A stretch of DNA of 62,552 nt. Source: Bacteroidota bacterium (GTDB lineage: Bacteria; Bacteroidota; Bacteroidia; Flavobacteriales; Weeksellaceae). Below, one piece after another: positions 52,165 to 61,426 of this stretch. The stretch covers positions 1 to 62,552 of the forward strand of contig JAEWOR010000030.1 of the NCBI GenBank assembly GCA_023399595.1, in the 5' to 3' direction. How positions within the stretch are numbered: position 1 is the stretch's first letter; each line of letters begins with the position of its first letter. A model generated the notes under the pieces. That model had not been told where the DNA came from, made no database searches, and saw only the letters and a list, made by a program, of their open reading frames with translations. The position numbers and the translations under genes are program-made.

Positions 52165-53052
52165 TTATTTTTTAATATGTAAATTTTCATAAATATTATG
52201 GATAAGACCATCCGCAACAGAAATTTTGGGAACGAAAATTTTATCAATTTTCCCCCAAGTGAGAACATTATTAAAGATTTTTAGGGCAGGTTCCAAAACG
52301 TCTGCGCGGTCTTCTCTAATATTAAATGCAGACATTCTTTCTTCAACACTCAAAAGAGAGATTTCTTTTTGAAATTTCTTCAAATAGGCATGAGACATGG
52401 GTTTTCCGTCTTTGGTTTTGCTTAAAGAGAATAATTTATTGATGTTTCCACCCGAGCCAATGGCAACAATATCTTTTTTAGAATGAATGTTTTTGATGAT
52501 TTCCTGCTTCATATCTAGCCACATTTCCTCAGTCACCAAATTATTAAGAAGTCGGATGGTTCCTATGTTGAAAGATTTCTCGAATTTTTTCTTTTCGTTT
52601 TCGTAGAAAGTAAGTTCTGTGGAACCTCCACCCACATCAATATACAAATAGGAATTGTTTTTATCTAAATTACGCTCGATATGGTTTTCATAGACTAAAT
52701 TGGCTTCCTCATCACCAGAAATAATCTCGATTTGTATGTCCGAAATCTTTTTTACTTCATTTATAATTTGTCGTCCGTTTTTGGCGTCGCGCATGGCACT
52801 TGTAGCACAAGCTCTGTAATGTTCAACTTTATAAATTTTCATAAGGTCGCTAAATACCTTCATGGAATCGAGGATCATTTTGGTACGTTCCTCACCAATT
52901 TCACCTTTCGTAAAAACATCCATTCCTAAACGCAATGGAATTCTCAAAAGGTTAAGTTTTACAAACTCAGGATTTCCAGATTGGGTATTCTTGACTTCAT
53001 TTATTAATAATCTAGCGGCATTACTACCTATGTCTATTGCAGCGATAATCAT
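52165..53052 (-). CDS. Ppx/GppA exopolyphosphatase family protein
   Basis: Polyphosphate or pppGpp phosphatase of 295 residues, the short single-unit form without the C-terminal HD part. ASKHA-fold motifs: AAIDIGSNAARLLI (phosphate 1), YIDVGGGSTELTFYE (phosphate 2), and IVAIGSGGNINKL. Its ATG follows directly after the stop codon of ppk with no spacer, so synthesis and breakdown of polyphosphate are co-expressed. Confidence 0.9.
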   Translation of the reverse strand: MIIAAIDIGSNAARLLINEVKNTQSGNPEFVKLNLLRIPLRLGMDVFTKGEIGEERTKMILDSMKVFSDLMKIYKVEHYRACATSAMRDAKNGRQIINEVKKISDIQIEIISGDEEANLVYENHIERNLDKNNSYLYIDVGGGSTELTFYENEKKKFEKSFNIGTIRLLNNLVTEEMWLDMKQEIIKNIHSKKDIVAIGSGGNINKLFSLSKTKDGKPMSHAYLKKFQKEISLLSVEERMSAFNIREDRADVLEPALKIFNNVLTWGKIDKIFVPKISVADGLIHNIYENLHIKK

Positions 53053-55128
53053 TTATTGTTCTTTGGTTTTGCTTTTTAAATATTTATATGTTTCTATCTG
53101 GGAGCGAATTTCGTGTTTTTTATCTTGTTTTACATATTCGTTTCTGAGATTTTTATCCAAAATTCTTGCTTTTACATTGTCGCTCAACTGAATTTCTAAA
53201 ATATCTTTAAGTTCTTTTTTTAAGGATTTATCTGTTACTTTAATGGCAGCTTCTATTCTATAATCTAGGTTTCTAGTCATCCAGTCTGCGGATGATATAT
53301 AGATGTCCTCGCTTCCTTTATTGTAGAAATACATCACTCTTGCGTGTTCCAAATATTCATCAACAATACTTATGGCTTCAATTTTTTTCTTAAAACTTTT
53401 TTGGTTCACGGCGCAATAAATTCCTCTTACAATAAGTTTTATGGTAACGCCAGAATTTGCAGCATCGTAAAGTTTTTTAATAAGATCTCTGTCACTTAAA
53501 GAGTTTACTTTAATAATCACTTCTGCTTTTCGTCCAGCTTTTGCTTCTTCCATTTCTCTATCAATATGATGAATTATTTTTTCACGCATGTAGTGGGGAC
53601 AAACTAGAAGTTTTTTACAATTTTTTAGCTGTGGAACAGGATCTTCCTTAGGTTTTCTTATGGCATTGAATATTTTATTAATATCTGCCATCACGTTTCT
53701 GTCTGAAGTCATTACCAAATGATCTCCGTATACTTTGGCTGTTTTTTCATTAAAATTTCCTGTGCTCACAAAACCGTATTGAAGGGTTTTATTATGAACT
53801 CTTTTTTTAATAATGCATAGTTTTGCATGTATTTTTTTATGAGGAATTCCCTCTAAAACTTTTACGCCTTCTGGTTCCAATATTTCCTTCCAAAGCAGGT
53901 TGCTTTCTTCATCAAATCGAGCTCTTAATTCTAACATTACCGTTACTTCTTTTCCGTTTCTTGCAGCGTTAATAAGAGCATTAATGATTTTTGAACTACT
54001 CGCTAAACGATAAGCTGTTATTTGTATGGTTTTCACATCTGGATCCATGGCAGCTTCTCTTAACAAGTCTATAACGGGGGTGTAAGTATGATAAGGAAAG
54101 GTGAGGAGAACGTCTTTTTTCATAATAACATTAGTAACTCTTTCTCCATTTTGAAAGGCAGGATGTGTAAAAGAAGTTCTTTCTATTGGTTTTTTATAAC
54201 CTTCAAAAACATCTGGAAAATCCATAAAGTGTCTGAAATTATGAATTTTTCCACCAGGAATAATGCTGTCTCTTTTGGAGAGGTTTAATTTTTTTATGAG
54301 AAATTCCAGCAATCCTTTATCCATGTCTTTATCGAAAACAAAACGTGTTGGCTTACCTTTTCTACGGCTTTTGATACCTTTTTCTATTTTTTCTGCTAAA
54401 TTGGTTCGGATGTCATTATCCAAATCAAATTCGGCATCTTTGGTTACTTTAAAAGCATTAGCGAAGAAATTATCATAATCAAAATAGGAAAAAATGTGAG
54501 GAAGCATAAAAGTGATTACATCTTCCAAAAGCATTACATCGATTTTATTTTTATCTTCAGTAGGAAGTAAAATAAATCTACCAATAAAACGTGAAGGAAC
54601 CTCAATAATTGCGTAATTGCTGCCATATTTCCAATCGTTTTTTCGCATGGCAATTCCTAAATACAAACTTTTATCTCTTAAATAGGGCATTGGTTTGTTT
54701 TCGTGGAGAAGAATAGGGATGACATTGGATTCTACTACATTATCGAAATAATTTTTCACAAATTCTTTTTGATTTTCCGTAAGGTTTTTAGGAATTTTTA
54801 TAAAAACGTTTTGTTCCGCCATTTCTAGCTGTATCTTCTTCCATGTTTTATCAAAATCATGTTGCTGATTAATGACAATATCATTTATTTTAGCTAAAAT
54901 TTTCGCAGGGGGCTGAAAAAAAGATTCAGACAATAATTTGTCTTTAAATTCTGTAGCTCTTTTAAGCCCAGCTACTCGAACTCTGAAAAACTCATCTAAA
55001 TTATTAGAGAAAATTCCTAAAAAACGTATTCTTAAGGGAAGAGGAACACTTTTGTCCATCGCCTCTTGTAAAACTCTTTCATTAAATGCTAACCATGTAA
55101 TATCTCTAGGATTGAATATTTGCGCCAT
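53053..55128 (-). CDS. ppk1: Polyphosphate kinase 1
   Basis: Membrane-associated kinase of 691 residues that makes long-chain polyphosphate from ATP. N domain: ITWLAFNERVLQEAMD; head domain RIRFLGIFSNNLDEFFRVRV; the autophosphorylated His is in GIPHKKIHAKLCII; the second conserved His lies in EYLEHARVMYF; STGNFNEKTAKVYGDH is also conserved. A TTG-N19-TATTTTTG promoter precedes it (55148-55177). The downstream ppx gene abuts it. Confidence 0.95.
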   Translation of the reverse strand: MAQIFNPRDITWLAFNERVLQEAMDKSVPLPLRIRFLGIFSNNLDEFFRVRVAGLKRATEFKDKLLSESFFQPPAKILAKINDIVINQQHDFDKTWKKIQLEMAEQNVFIKIPKNLTENQKEFVKNYFDNVVESNVIPILLHENKPMPYLRDKSLYLGIAMRKNDWKYGSNYAIIEVPSRFIGRFILLPTEDKNKIDVMLLEDVITFMLPHIFSYFDYDNFFANAFKVTKDAEFDLDNDIRTNLAEKIEKGIKSRRKGKPTRFVFDKDMDKGLLEFLIKKLNLSKRDSIIPGGKIHNFRHFMDFPDVFEGYKKPIERTSFTHPAFQNGERVTNVIMKKDVLLTFPYHTYTPVIDLLREAAMDPDVKTIQITAYRLASSSKIINALINAARNGKEVTVMLELRARFDEESNLLWKEILEPEGVKVLEGIPHKKIHAKLCIIKKRVHNKTLQYGFVSTGNFNEKTAKVYGDHLVMTSDRNVMADINKIFNAIRKPKEDPVPQLKNCKKLLVCPHYMREKIIHHIDREMEEAKAGRKAEVIIKVNSLSDRDLIKKLYDAANSGVTIKLIVRGIYCAVNQKSFKKKIEAISIVDEYLEHARVMYFYNKGSEDIYISSADWMTRNLDYRIEAAIKVTDKSLKKELKDILEIQLSDNVKARILDKNLRNEYVKQDKKHEIRSQIETYKYLKSKTKEQ

Positions 55129-55147
55129 TACGTCTTTTTCGTTTTCT

Positions 55148-55177
55148 CAAAAATAATAAATAAACTGCGGCTTTCAA
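55148..55177 (-). promoter_or_regulatory. Promoter of the ppk1-ppx operon
   Basis: Minus strand TTG (55175-55177), 19 bases, TATTTTTG (55148-55155): an exact Bacteroidota consensus. Leader about 16 bases. Confidence 0.65.
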
Positions 55178-55243
55178 TATTAATTTTTTTAAAATTAGTG
55201 TTGAATTTATGTAGATATATATAGTAAAATCATAAAAATAACA

Positions 55244-55251
55244 TACTTTTG
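55244..55251 (+). promoter_or_regulatory. -7 promoter box of the M43 protease gene
   Basis: TACTTTTG fits TAnnTTTG and predicts a leader of about 34 bases. No -33 TTG. Confidence 0.45.
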
Positions 55252-55288
55252 CAGTGAAAATTTTAAAAAATTATAAAAGTTATTAACA

Positions 55289-56566
55289 ATGAAAAAACTG
55301 ATATTTTTACTTTCTTTAGGTATGTTAGGTTTGACTTCTGCTCAAACAGGACCAACAATTCGTTGCAACTACGATGAAAAATGGAAAGAATTTACTACTC
55401 AGCATCCTGAAGCAAAAGTAAAACACGAGCAAATGTTGGAGCATAATAAAAATCCTAATAACATTTCGCCTTTAGTTAAGAAAGCAGTTGTAACTATTCC
55501 TGTTGTGGTGCATGTATTGTATAAAAATCCATCTCAAAATATTACTGATGCGCAAATACAATCGCAATTAAGAATTCTAAATGAAGATTTTAGAAAATTA
55601 AATGCAGATTTTAACTCTGTTGTTCCTGCTGCATTTAAACCTTTTGCTGCAGATATGGAAATTGCATTTTGTTTAGCTACTAAAGATCCATCTGGTGCAA
55701 CTACAACTGGAGTGGTAAGAAAATCTGTTGCGTCTAATTTTAATTTTGATAATAATTATTTTAATTCAGCACAAGGAGGGGATAATGCTTGGGACACTAC
55801 TAAATATCTAAATATTTGGGTAGGTGCATTTACAAATCAGGATCTTTTAGGATGGGCTTATCCTCCAGCTGCTGCGGGATATGGAAATGATGGTTTATGT
55901 ATTACTCTTTATGCATTTGGAGATACTGGTACAGTTTTCAATACTCCTTTTGGGCCAAATTGGCCTTACACGAAGGGAAGAACAGGTACGCATGAAATTG
56001 GTCATTATTTTGGATTGAATCATATTTGGGGGAGTTCTAATAATGCAACAGTTTGTGGAACAGCTGCTAATAATGATGGAGCTGCAGATACTCCTGCTAC
56101 AAATAAGCCTTATTTTGGTGTTCCTATTTATCCAAATAATCTTAATACATGTACAACTACACCGAATGGAGCTATGTTTATGAATTATATGGATTATTGT
56201 GATGATGTTACATTGGCCATGTTTACTGCTGATCAAAAAACAATTGCTCAAAATGCCCTTTCTAATCAAAGAGCTGGATTATTAAATTCTAATGCATGTT
56301 CTCTTTTATCTGTTGACGATGTGGAGAAAAGAGGAGCAATTAATATTTTTCCAAGTATTGCTACAGATTTTGTTTCTATAGCTTCTCCTGTTCAAAAGAT
56401 TAATGAGGTGGAAATATTTAGTGCTGATGGACGTTTGGTGAAAAGAGTGAATATTAAAAATGAAACGGATAAAATTGATATATCTTCATTCTCTTCAGGA
56501 ACTTATTACGTTAGGGTTTATGACAAAAGCGAATTTATAAAGTCATTAAAATTTATTAAAAAATAA
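55289..56566 (+). CDS. Secreted M43 (pappalysin-like) metalloprotease with T9SS sorting domain
   Basis: Exported zinc protease of 425 residues. Signal peptide ends LGLTSAQ. The propeptide-like stretch before residue 65 is followed by IPVVVHVLYKN, typical of the M43 family. Zinc ligands are in GTHEIGHYFGLNHIWG (HExxHxxGxxH) and the Met-turn is FMNYMDYCDD. Cysteines around the site suggest disulfides. The last 75 residues form a T9SS type A sorting domain (INIFPSIATDFVSIAS, FSSGTYYVRVYDKSE, KSLKFIKK). It stands alone with its own terminator. Confidence 0.92.
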   Translation: MKKLIFLLSLGMLGLTSAQTGPTIRCNYDEKWKEFTTQHPEAKVKHEQMLEHNKNPNNISPLVKKAVVTIPVVVHVLYKNPSQNITDAQIQSQLRILNEDFRKLNADFNSVVPAAFKPFAADMEIAFCLATKDPSGATTTGVVRKSVASNFNFDNNYFNSAQGGDNAWDTTKYLNIWVGAFTNQDLLGWAYPPAAAGYGNDGLCITLYAFGDTGTVFNTPFGPNWPYTKGRTGTHEIGHYFGLNHIWGSSNNATVCGTAANNDGAADTPATNKPYFGVPIYPNNLNTCTTTPNGAMFMNYMDYCDDVTLAMFTADQKTIAQNALSNQRAGLLNSNACSLLSVDDVEKRGAINIFPSIATDFVSIASPVQKINEVEIFSADGRLVKRVNIKNETDKIDISSFSSGTYYVRVYDKSEFIKSLKFIKK

Positions 56567-56586
56567 TTTTGTGACATGAAAATAAT

Positions 56587-56612
56587 AACCTCTCATTTTT
56601 GAGAGGTTTTTT
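56587..56612 (+). terminator. Terminator after the M43 protease gene
   Basis: Stem AACCTCTCA/TGAGAGGTT with a TTTT loop and a T-run. Confidence 0.88.
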
Positions 56613-56701
56613 TGTGTCAATTTGTCACTCATCTAGTCTTGGTATATAAATTGAGATTTAGCAGGGAAATAACAATAATTTAAAATTTAAAAAATAAAAA
56701 T

Positions 56702-58594
56702 ATGAGCAAAATAATCGGAATTGACTTAGGAACAACCAACTCTTGCGTTTCAGTAATGGAAGGAAAAGATCCTGTAGTTATCCCTAACGCAGAAGGGAAA
56801 AGAACAACTCCATCTATCGTAGCTTTTACAGAAGATGGTGAAAGAAAAGTTGGTGATCCTGCAAAAAGACAAGCAGTAACCAACCCTACAAAAACAGTTT
56901 ACTCCATCAAAAGATTTATCGGAACGCACTTTAAAGATGACGCTTCGGAAATCACTAGAGTACCTTATAAAGTAGTATCTGGACCAAATGATACTGTAAA
57001 AGTAAAAATCGACGATAGAGAATACACGCCGCAAGAAATTTCTGCAATGATTCTTCAGAAAATGAAGAAAACTGCTGAGGATTATTTGGGTCAAGAAGTA
57101 ACCAGAGCGGTAATTACAGTTCCTGCATACTTCAACGATGCACAAAGACAAGCGACGAAAGAAGCTGGAGAAATTGCAGGTCTTAAAGTAGAAAGAATTA
57201 TCAACGAACCTACAGCTGCAGCGCTAGCTTATGGTCTTGATAAAGCACATAAAGATCAAAAAATCGCAGTGTATGACCTTGGTGGTGGTACTTTCGATAT
57301 CTCAATCCTAGATTTAGGAGATGGTGTTTTCGAAGTATTATCAACAAACGGTGACACACACTTAGGTGGTGATGATTTTGATGACGTAATCATCAATTGG
57401 TTAGCAGACGAGTTCAAAACTGAAGAAGGTGTTGATTTAAAAGCGGATCCAATCGCACTACAAAGACTAAAAGAAGCTGCGGAAAAAGCAAAAATCGAAT
57501 TATCTGCGACTTCACAAACAGAAATCAACTTACCTTATATTACAGCAACAGCAACAGGACCAAAACACTTGGTGAAAACCTTAACAAAAGCGAAGTTCGA
57601 GCAATTAGCTGCTGATTTGGTAAGAAGATCTATGGAGCCTTGTAAAAAAGCGTTATCTGATGCAGGTCTTTCTGCCTCTGATATCGATGAGGTTATCTTG
57701 GTGGGTGGTTCTACACGTATCCCAATCATCCAAGAAGAAGTTGAGAAATTCTTCGGTAAAAAGCCTTCAAAAGGGGTGAATCCGGACGAAGTGGTAGCTA
57801 TTGGTGCTGCGATCCAAGGTGGAGTTTTAACAGGTGATGTTAAAGATGTATTGTTATTAGACGTAACGCCACTTTCTTTAGGTATCGAAACCATGGGTTC
57901 TGTATTCACAAAATTAATTGATGCGAATACTACCATCCCAACTAAAAAATCTGAAGTTTTCTCTACAGCGTCTGACAATCAGCCTGCAGTAAGCATCAGA
58001 GTAGGACAAGGTGAAAGACCAATGTTCAACGATAACAAAGAAATCGGTAAATTCGATCTTACAGATATTCCACCAGCACCAAGAGGCGTTCCTCAAATTG
58101 AAGTAACTTTCGATATCGATGCAAACGGTATTTTGAGTGTTTCTGCAAAAGATAAAGGAACAGGAAAAGAACAATCTATCAAAATTCAAGCATCTTCTGG
58201 ACTTTCTGAAGACGAAATCGAAAGAATGAAGCGTGAAGCTGAAGAAAATGCTTCTGCCGATGCTAAGAAAAAAGAAGAAGTTGAAGTTTTCAACAAAGCA
58301 GATGGATTGATTTTCCAAACTGAAAAACAATTGAAAGAATTTGGAGATAAACTTTCCGCGGACAAAAAAGCAGCAGTAGAATCTGCAGCAGCTGAATTGA
58401 AAACAGCTTTTGATGCTAAAGATTTAGAAGCTACAAAAACAAAAACTGAAGCTTTAGATGCTGCATGGATGGCTGCTTCAGAAGAAATGTACGCTCAAGG
58501 TCAACAAGCTGATCCAAACGCTGGACAACAACAAAATCATGCAAACACTGGTGCAGATGATGTACAAGATGCAGACTTTGAAGAAGTCAAGTAA
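56702..58594 (+). CDS. dnaK: Chaperone DnaK (Hsp70)
   Basis: ATP-dependent cytosolic chaperone of 630 residues. Hsp70 signatures: GIDLGTTNSCVSVMEG, IAVYDLGGGTFDISIL, and VILVGGSTRIPIIQEEV. The substrate-binding part has DVTPLSLGIETMGSVFTKLI, and a helical lid ends in the usual acidic DVQDADFEEVK. No grpE or dnaJ is adjacent. No exact promoter box was seen, only TATAAATTG-like sequence about 40 bases upstream. The integrative element begins about 130 bases after its stop. Confidence 0.97.
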   Translation: MSKIIGIDLGTTNSCVSVMEGKDPVVIPNAEGKRTTPSIVAFTEDGERKVGDPAKRQAVTNPTKTVYSIKRFIGTHFKDDASEITRVPYKVVSGPNDTVKVKIDDREYTPQEISAMILQKMKKTAEDYLGQEVTRAVITVPAYFNDAQRQATKEAGEIAGLKVERIINEPTAAALAYGLDKAHKDQKIAVYDLGGGTFDISILDLGDGVFEVLSTNGDTHLGGDDFDDVIINWLADEFKTEEGVDLKADPIALQRLKEAAEKAKIELSATSQTEINLPYITATATGPKHLVKTLTKAKFEQLAADLVRRSMEPCKKALSDAGLSASDIDEVILVGGSTRIPIIQEEVEKFFGKKPSKGVNPDEVVAIGAAIQGGVLTGDVKDVLLLDVTPLSLGIETMGSVFTKLIDANTTIPTKKSEVFSTASDNQPAVSIRVGQGERPMFNDNKEIGKFDLTDIPPAPRGVPQIEVTFDIDANGILSVSAKDKGTGKEQSIKIQASSGLSEDEIERMKREAEENASADAKKKEEVEVFNKADGLIFQTEKQLKEFGDKLSADKKAAVESAAAELKTAFDAKDLEATKTKTEALDAAWMAASEEMYAQGQQADPNAGQQQNHANTGADDVQDADFEEVK

Positions 58595-58626
58595 GTACTG
58601 ATTATAAACGATCAATAAAAATAGAT

Positions 58627-58663
58627 AAATCGCTGTAAATATAACATTTACAGCGATTTTTTT
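58627..58663 (+). terminator. dnaK terminator
   Basis: Perfect stem AAATCGCTGTAAAT/ATTTACAGCGATTT with a 5-base loop and a T-run. Confidence 0.9.
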
Positions 58664-58686
58664 ATTTTTACAATTTTTGATTTTAA

Positions 58687-58717
58687 TTGTTTTTTATCGT
58701 TTTTTAGTATATTTTTG
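58687..58717 (+). promoter_or_regulatory. Promoter of the integrase module
   Basis: TTG (58687-58689), 20 bases, TATTTTTG (58710-58717), close to the Bacteroidota consensus. The leader to the ATG at 58822 would be about 100 bases and holds the direct repeats. Confidence 0.45.
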
Positions 58718-58726
58718 TATCATATT

Positions 58727-58820
58727 TGTACCGAGCGTTATTTGGATATAATGTGCGTCTTATGCGCCTTATTTTATTTTGGAAGTATAAAAACAGACAA
58801 TGTACCCGATGTTATTTTAG
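58727..58820. repeat. Imperfect direct repeat pair at the element border
   Basis: 58727-58746 (TGTACCGAGCGTTATTTGGA) and 58801-58820 (TGTACCCGATGTTATTTTAG) align with few mismatches and one gap. They lie 74 bases apart directly upstream of the Zn-finger/HTH gene. They could be integrase arm-type sites or part of the attachment site. Confidence 0.5.
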
Positions 58821-58821
58821 A

Positions 58822-59388
58822 ATGGGATTTAGTAAATTGAAAATACCAAGAGTTTGCGAGCATTGCTCTAAACCATTTGAAGCAAAGACAGTTATAACTC
58901 GTTTTTGCAGTATTTCTTGTGCTAATAAAGCTGGAAAAGAGCGCAAAAAATTGGAGAAAGAACAAAAAGAGAAGAAAACACTCTTAAATAAGTATTCTAA
59001 TAAAATTGCTGAAGTTCAAACGAGAGAATTTATTTCTGTGGCTGAAGCTAAAGTAATGTTCGGAATTTCAAAAGATACATTACACAGATTGATAAAAAGA
59101 GGAATGATAACCAGTGTTAATTTGGGTGTTAGATTGACCCGAGTTAAGCGGTTAGATTTGGAAACCTTATTTACTTCCGTAGAAATTCCTTCAAAAAAGG
59201 AAGAAAAACCAAAGCCTAATTTTGAAGTTGGTAACTGCTATACAATTACTGAAATCAGTGACAAGTTCAATGCAGATCCAAGTACCGTCTATAACATTAT
59301 AAAAAGAAACAAAATTCCGACAAAAAAGGTAGGTAGTTTTGTTTATGTTCCAAAAGTTGAAATCGATAAAATATTCGCAAACAGATGA
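58822..59388 (+). CDS. Zinc-finger, double excisionase-like HTH protein
   Basis: DNA-binding protein of 188 residues. A small zinc finger (Cys12, 15, 29, 33: VCEHCSKPF ... RFCSISCANKA) is followed by a Lys/Glu-rich helix (about 37-65) and two HTH_17/excisionase-like domains: FISVAEAKVMFGISKDTLHRLIKRG (about 71-95) and YTITEISDKFNADPSTVYNIIKRN (about 142-165). I start at 58822; the open frame extends to a TTG at 58726 through the direct repeats. Its stop overlaps the integrase start (ATGA), so it is made together with the recombinase and probably helps it bind or direct excision. Confidence 0.8.
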   Translation: MGFSKLKIPRVCEHCSKPFEAKTVITRFCSISCANKAGKERKKLEKEQKEKKTLLNKYSNKIAEVQTREFISVAEAKVMFGISKDTLHRLIKRGMITSVNLGVRLTRVKRLDLETLFTSVEIPSKKEEKPKPNFEVGNCYTITEISDKFNADPSTVYNIIKRNKIPTKKVGSFVYVPKVEIDKIFANR

Positions 59389-60641
59389 AAGAATTAACTA
59401 AGACAAAAGTCACAGTTCGGCTTCGAAAAGCGGAGGATAGAAAGGAATGGTACATTTATTTGGAAAGTTATCCTGTTCAGGTTATCGGAAAGAAATCGCC
59501 TCAAAGAATTAGAGAATATCTTAACCGAAGCGTAACCACCGTTGATTTTGATAAGAAAAGAGCAGCAAGAACTACCGAAACTTCAGTTTCTTACAAACCC
59601 AAAAGGGATGACAATGGAATAATTGTTTGCAAAAGTAACAACGACAGGGAAACAATGTTGTATGCGGACTCTGTTCGGAAATTAAGGCAAAAAGAATATG
59701 ATAATATTGATCTCTACAGCGAATTAGATAATATTCAAGCGGAACAAAAAGAAAAGTCTCAAGAAAATTTTGTTAAATATTTTGAAACTTTACTTAGAAA
59801 GCGACACAAAAATAGTTCGGAATCAATTATTATAAATTGGGAAAGATCTATCGAGTTTTTGAAAAAGTTTGCTGGTGAAAGAATAGAATTTTCACAGATT
59901 AATTTTAAGTTTTGTGAGGATTTTAAATCGTTTTTACTTACTGCTCAAAAAGGAGGAAACAAAGAAGGAACACTTTCTCAAAATACAGCTTCTACGTACT
60001 TTTCGGTTTTCAAAGCGGCATTGAAACAGGCTTTTATTGACGGCTATTTTTCCACAGATATTTCTGCAAAAATAAAAAGCATTCCTTCTCAGGAAACCAG
60101 AAGAGAATACCTAACCATTGAAGAATTGAATACTTTAGTGGAAACACCTTGTGAAAATGATGTTTTGAAACGTGCCGCTCTTTTTTCTGCATTAACGGGT
60201 TTACGACATTCCGATATTCAAAAATTAAGGTGGAATGAAATAAGTGTTGATAACAATCAACCAAGAATTAATTTCACTCAGAAAAAGACAAAAGGTGTGG
60301 AATATATGCCGATTTCTCAACAGGCTTTGGAACTATGTGGAGAACCAAAATCAACCAATGATTTAGTTTTTGAGAATTTAACGAATCCGTCTTGGATCAA
60401 TCGTCCATTAAAAAGTTGGGTAACAAAAGCAGGAATTCAGAAAAATATTACATTCCATTGTTTTCGCCACACCTTTGCTACTTTGCAATTATCCAATGGA
60501 ACGGACATTTATACTGTAAGCAAAATGCTTGGTCACACGAATGTGAAAACAACTCAAGTTTACGCCAAAGTGATTGATGAAAAGAAAAATAAAGCGGCAG
60601 AAGCTATCCAATTAAAATCACTAAAAACCAAGTCGGAATGA
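59385..60641 (+). CDS. Tyrosine-type site-specific integrase
   Basis: Phage-integrase family recombinase of 418 residues. An N-terminal arm-binding domain is followed by a SAM-like core-binding domain (about 125-232) and the catalytic domain (about 240-400). The catalytic residues are Arg274 (TGLRHSDI), His358 and Arg361 (HCFRH), His384 (MLGHTNVKTT) and Tyr393 (VYAKV), with a Lys in the beta hairpin near 300. All are present, so it should be active. It is of the Bacteroidetes conjugative/mobilizable element type. ATGA overlaps join it to both neighbours. Confidence 0.93.
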   Translation: MKELTKTKVTVRLRKAEDRKEWYIYLESYPVQVIGKKSPQRIREYLNRSVTTVDFDKKRAARTTETSVSYKPKRDDNGIIVCKSNNDRETMLYADSVRKLRQKEYDNIDLYSELDNIQAEQKEKSQENFVKYFETLLRKRHKNSSESIIINWERSIEFLKKFAGERIEFSQINFKFCEDFKSFLLTAQKGGNKEGTLSQNTASTYFSVFKAALKQAFIDGYFSTDISAKIKSIPSQETRREYLTIEELNTLVETPCENDVLKRAALFSALTGLRHSDIQKLRWNEISVDNNQPRINFTQKKTKGVEYMPISQQALELCGEPKSTNDLVFENLTNPSWINRPLKSWVTKAGIQKNITFHCFRHTFATLQLSNGTDIYTVSKMLGHTNVKTTQVYAKVIDEKKNKAAEAIQLKSLKTKSE

Positions 60642-61312
60642 AAATAAAACACTTTGAAAATATTGTCAAATATTTACCAGTTTTGATCGTTTGTCTTTTG
60701 ATAGGTGTTTTAGGAAGATTACATTTTATTGCAAAAGGAGCGGATGAATTTACAGTTAATGTTGTTTTTATCATTTTCATTGGATTAGGCATTTCAATTT
60801 ATGCTATTTTTGGTTTGATTTTTAATGAACTGATTGATAGGATGTTAAAGAGTTTTGTTAAAAATGTAAAAACTAATTTGTCAGACAAGCAAACTTCAGC
60901 TCAAAATTTTGAAAAAATTAGAGAAGAACAGCAAGCTATCATTTCTGATATACATCAAGCCAAAATTGAAACAGCAATTCATTATACGAAGCAACAATTT
61001 GCGTTATATACTTCAGATGATGATTTGAAATTGTTATGTGAAAACGTAATTCTATATTTGAAAAATCAGGATTTTGAAAATGTAAAATCTATAAAAGTGA
61101 ATAGCTTATCAAGCCTAGATATTTATCATTTTGGCTGGAATATTTGGAATTATTTTAAGGTAACGAAACAAGAGAAAATTGCTCATTTTCTAAAAATAGT
61201 TTTTACCGAGACATTAAACGGTGTCGAAGTTGAAAGCATCAAACGTCATTTAAAAGACGATGAACGAAAAGGAATAATAAAAATTACAGATAACCTTTCC
61301 GATTTCAATTAA
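60638..61312 (+). CDS. Hypothetical membrane protein coupled to the integrase
   Basis: Protein of 224 residues, not recognised. Two N-terminal membrane segments (about 12-31 and 40-65) are followed by a cytosolic helical part (about 75-120, likely coiled coil) and a mixed C-terminal domain. Its start overlaps the integrase stop by ATGA, so it belongs to the same transcript. It might be an element maintenance or immunity function, but nothing in the sequence proves this. Confidence 0.7.
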   Translation: MKIKHFENIVKYLPVLIVCLLIGVLGRLHFIAKGADEFTVNVVFIIFIGLGISIYAIFGLIFNELIDRMLKSFVKNVKTNLSDKQTSAQNFEKIREEQQAIISDIHQAKIETAIHYTKQQFALYTSDDDLKLLCENVILYLKNQDFENVKSIKVNSLSSLDIYHFGWNIWNYFKVTKQEKIAHFLKIVFTETLNGVEVESIKRHLKDDERKGIIKITDNLSDFN

Positions 61313-61340
61313 CAAAAATTACAAAACATAGTGTTTTTTG

Positions 61341-61389
61341 AGTGATTCCTCTGTGATTGCGTGTTTATCGTAAACACAGAGGAATCACT
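61341..61389. repeat. Nested inverted repeat upstream of the second excisionase-like gene
   Basis: Outer arms AGTGATTCCTCTGTG (61341-61355) and its exact complement (61375-61389). Inside, GTGTTTA (61361-61367) and TAAACAC (61371-61377) pair around TCG. The inner right arm overlaps the outer right arm by 3 bases, so two structures compete. No T-run follows, so it is not a plain terminator. Confidence 0.75.
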
Positions 61390-61426
61390 TTATAATATTG
61401 CACCATAACAATCATAAACGATACTT

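Noticed and set aside
56750..58330. Several long minus-strand frames within dnaK.
   Set aside because: They are antisense shadows of a conserved, biased coding sequence.
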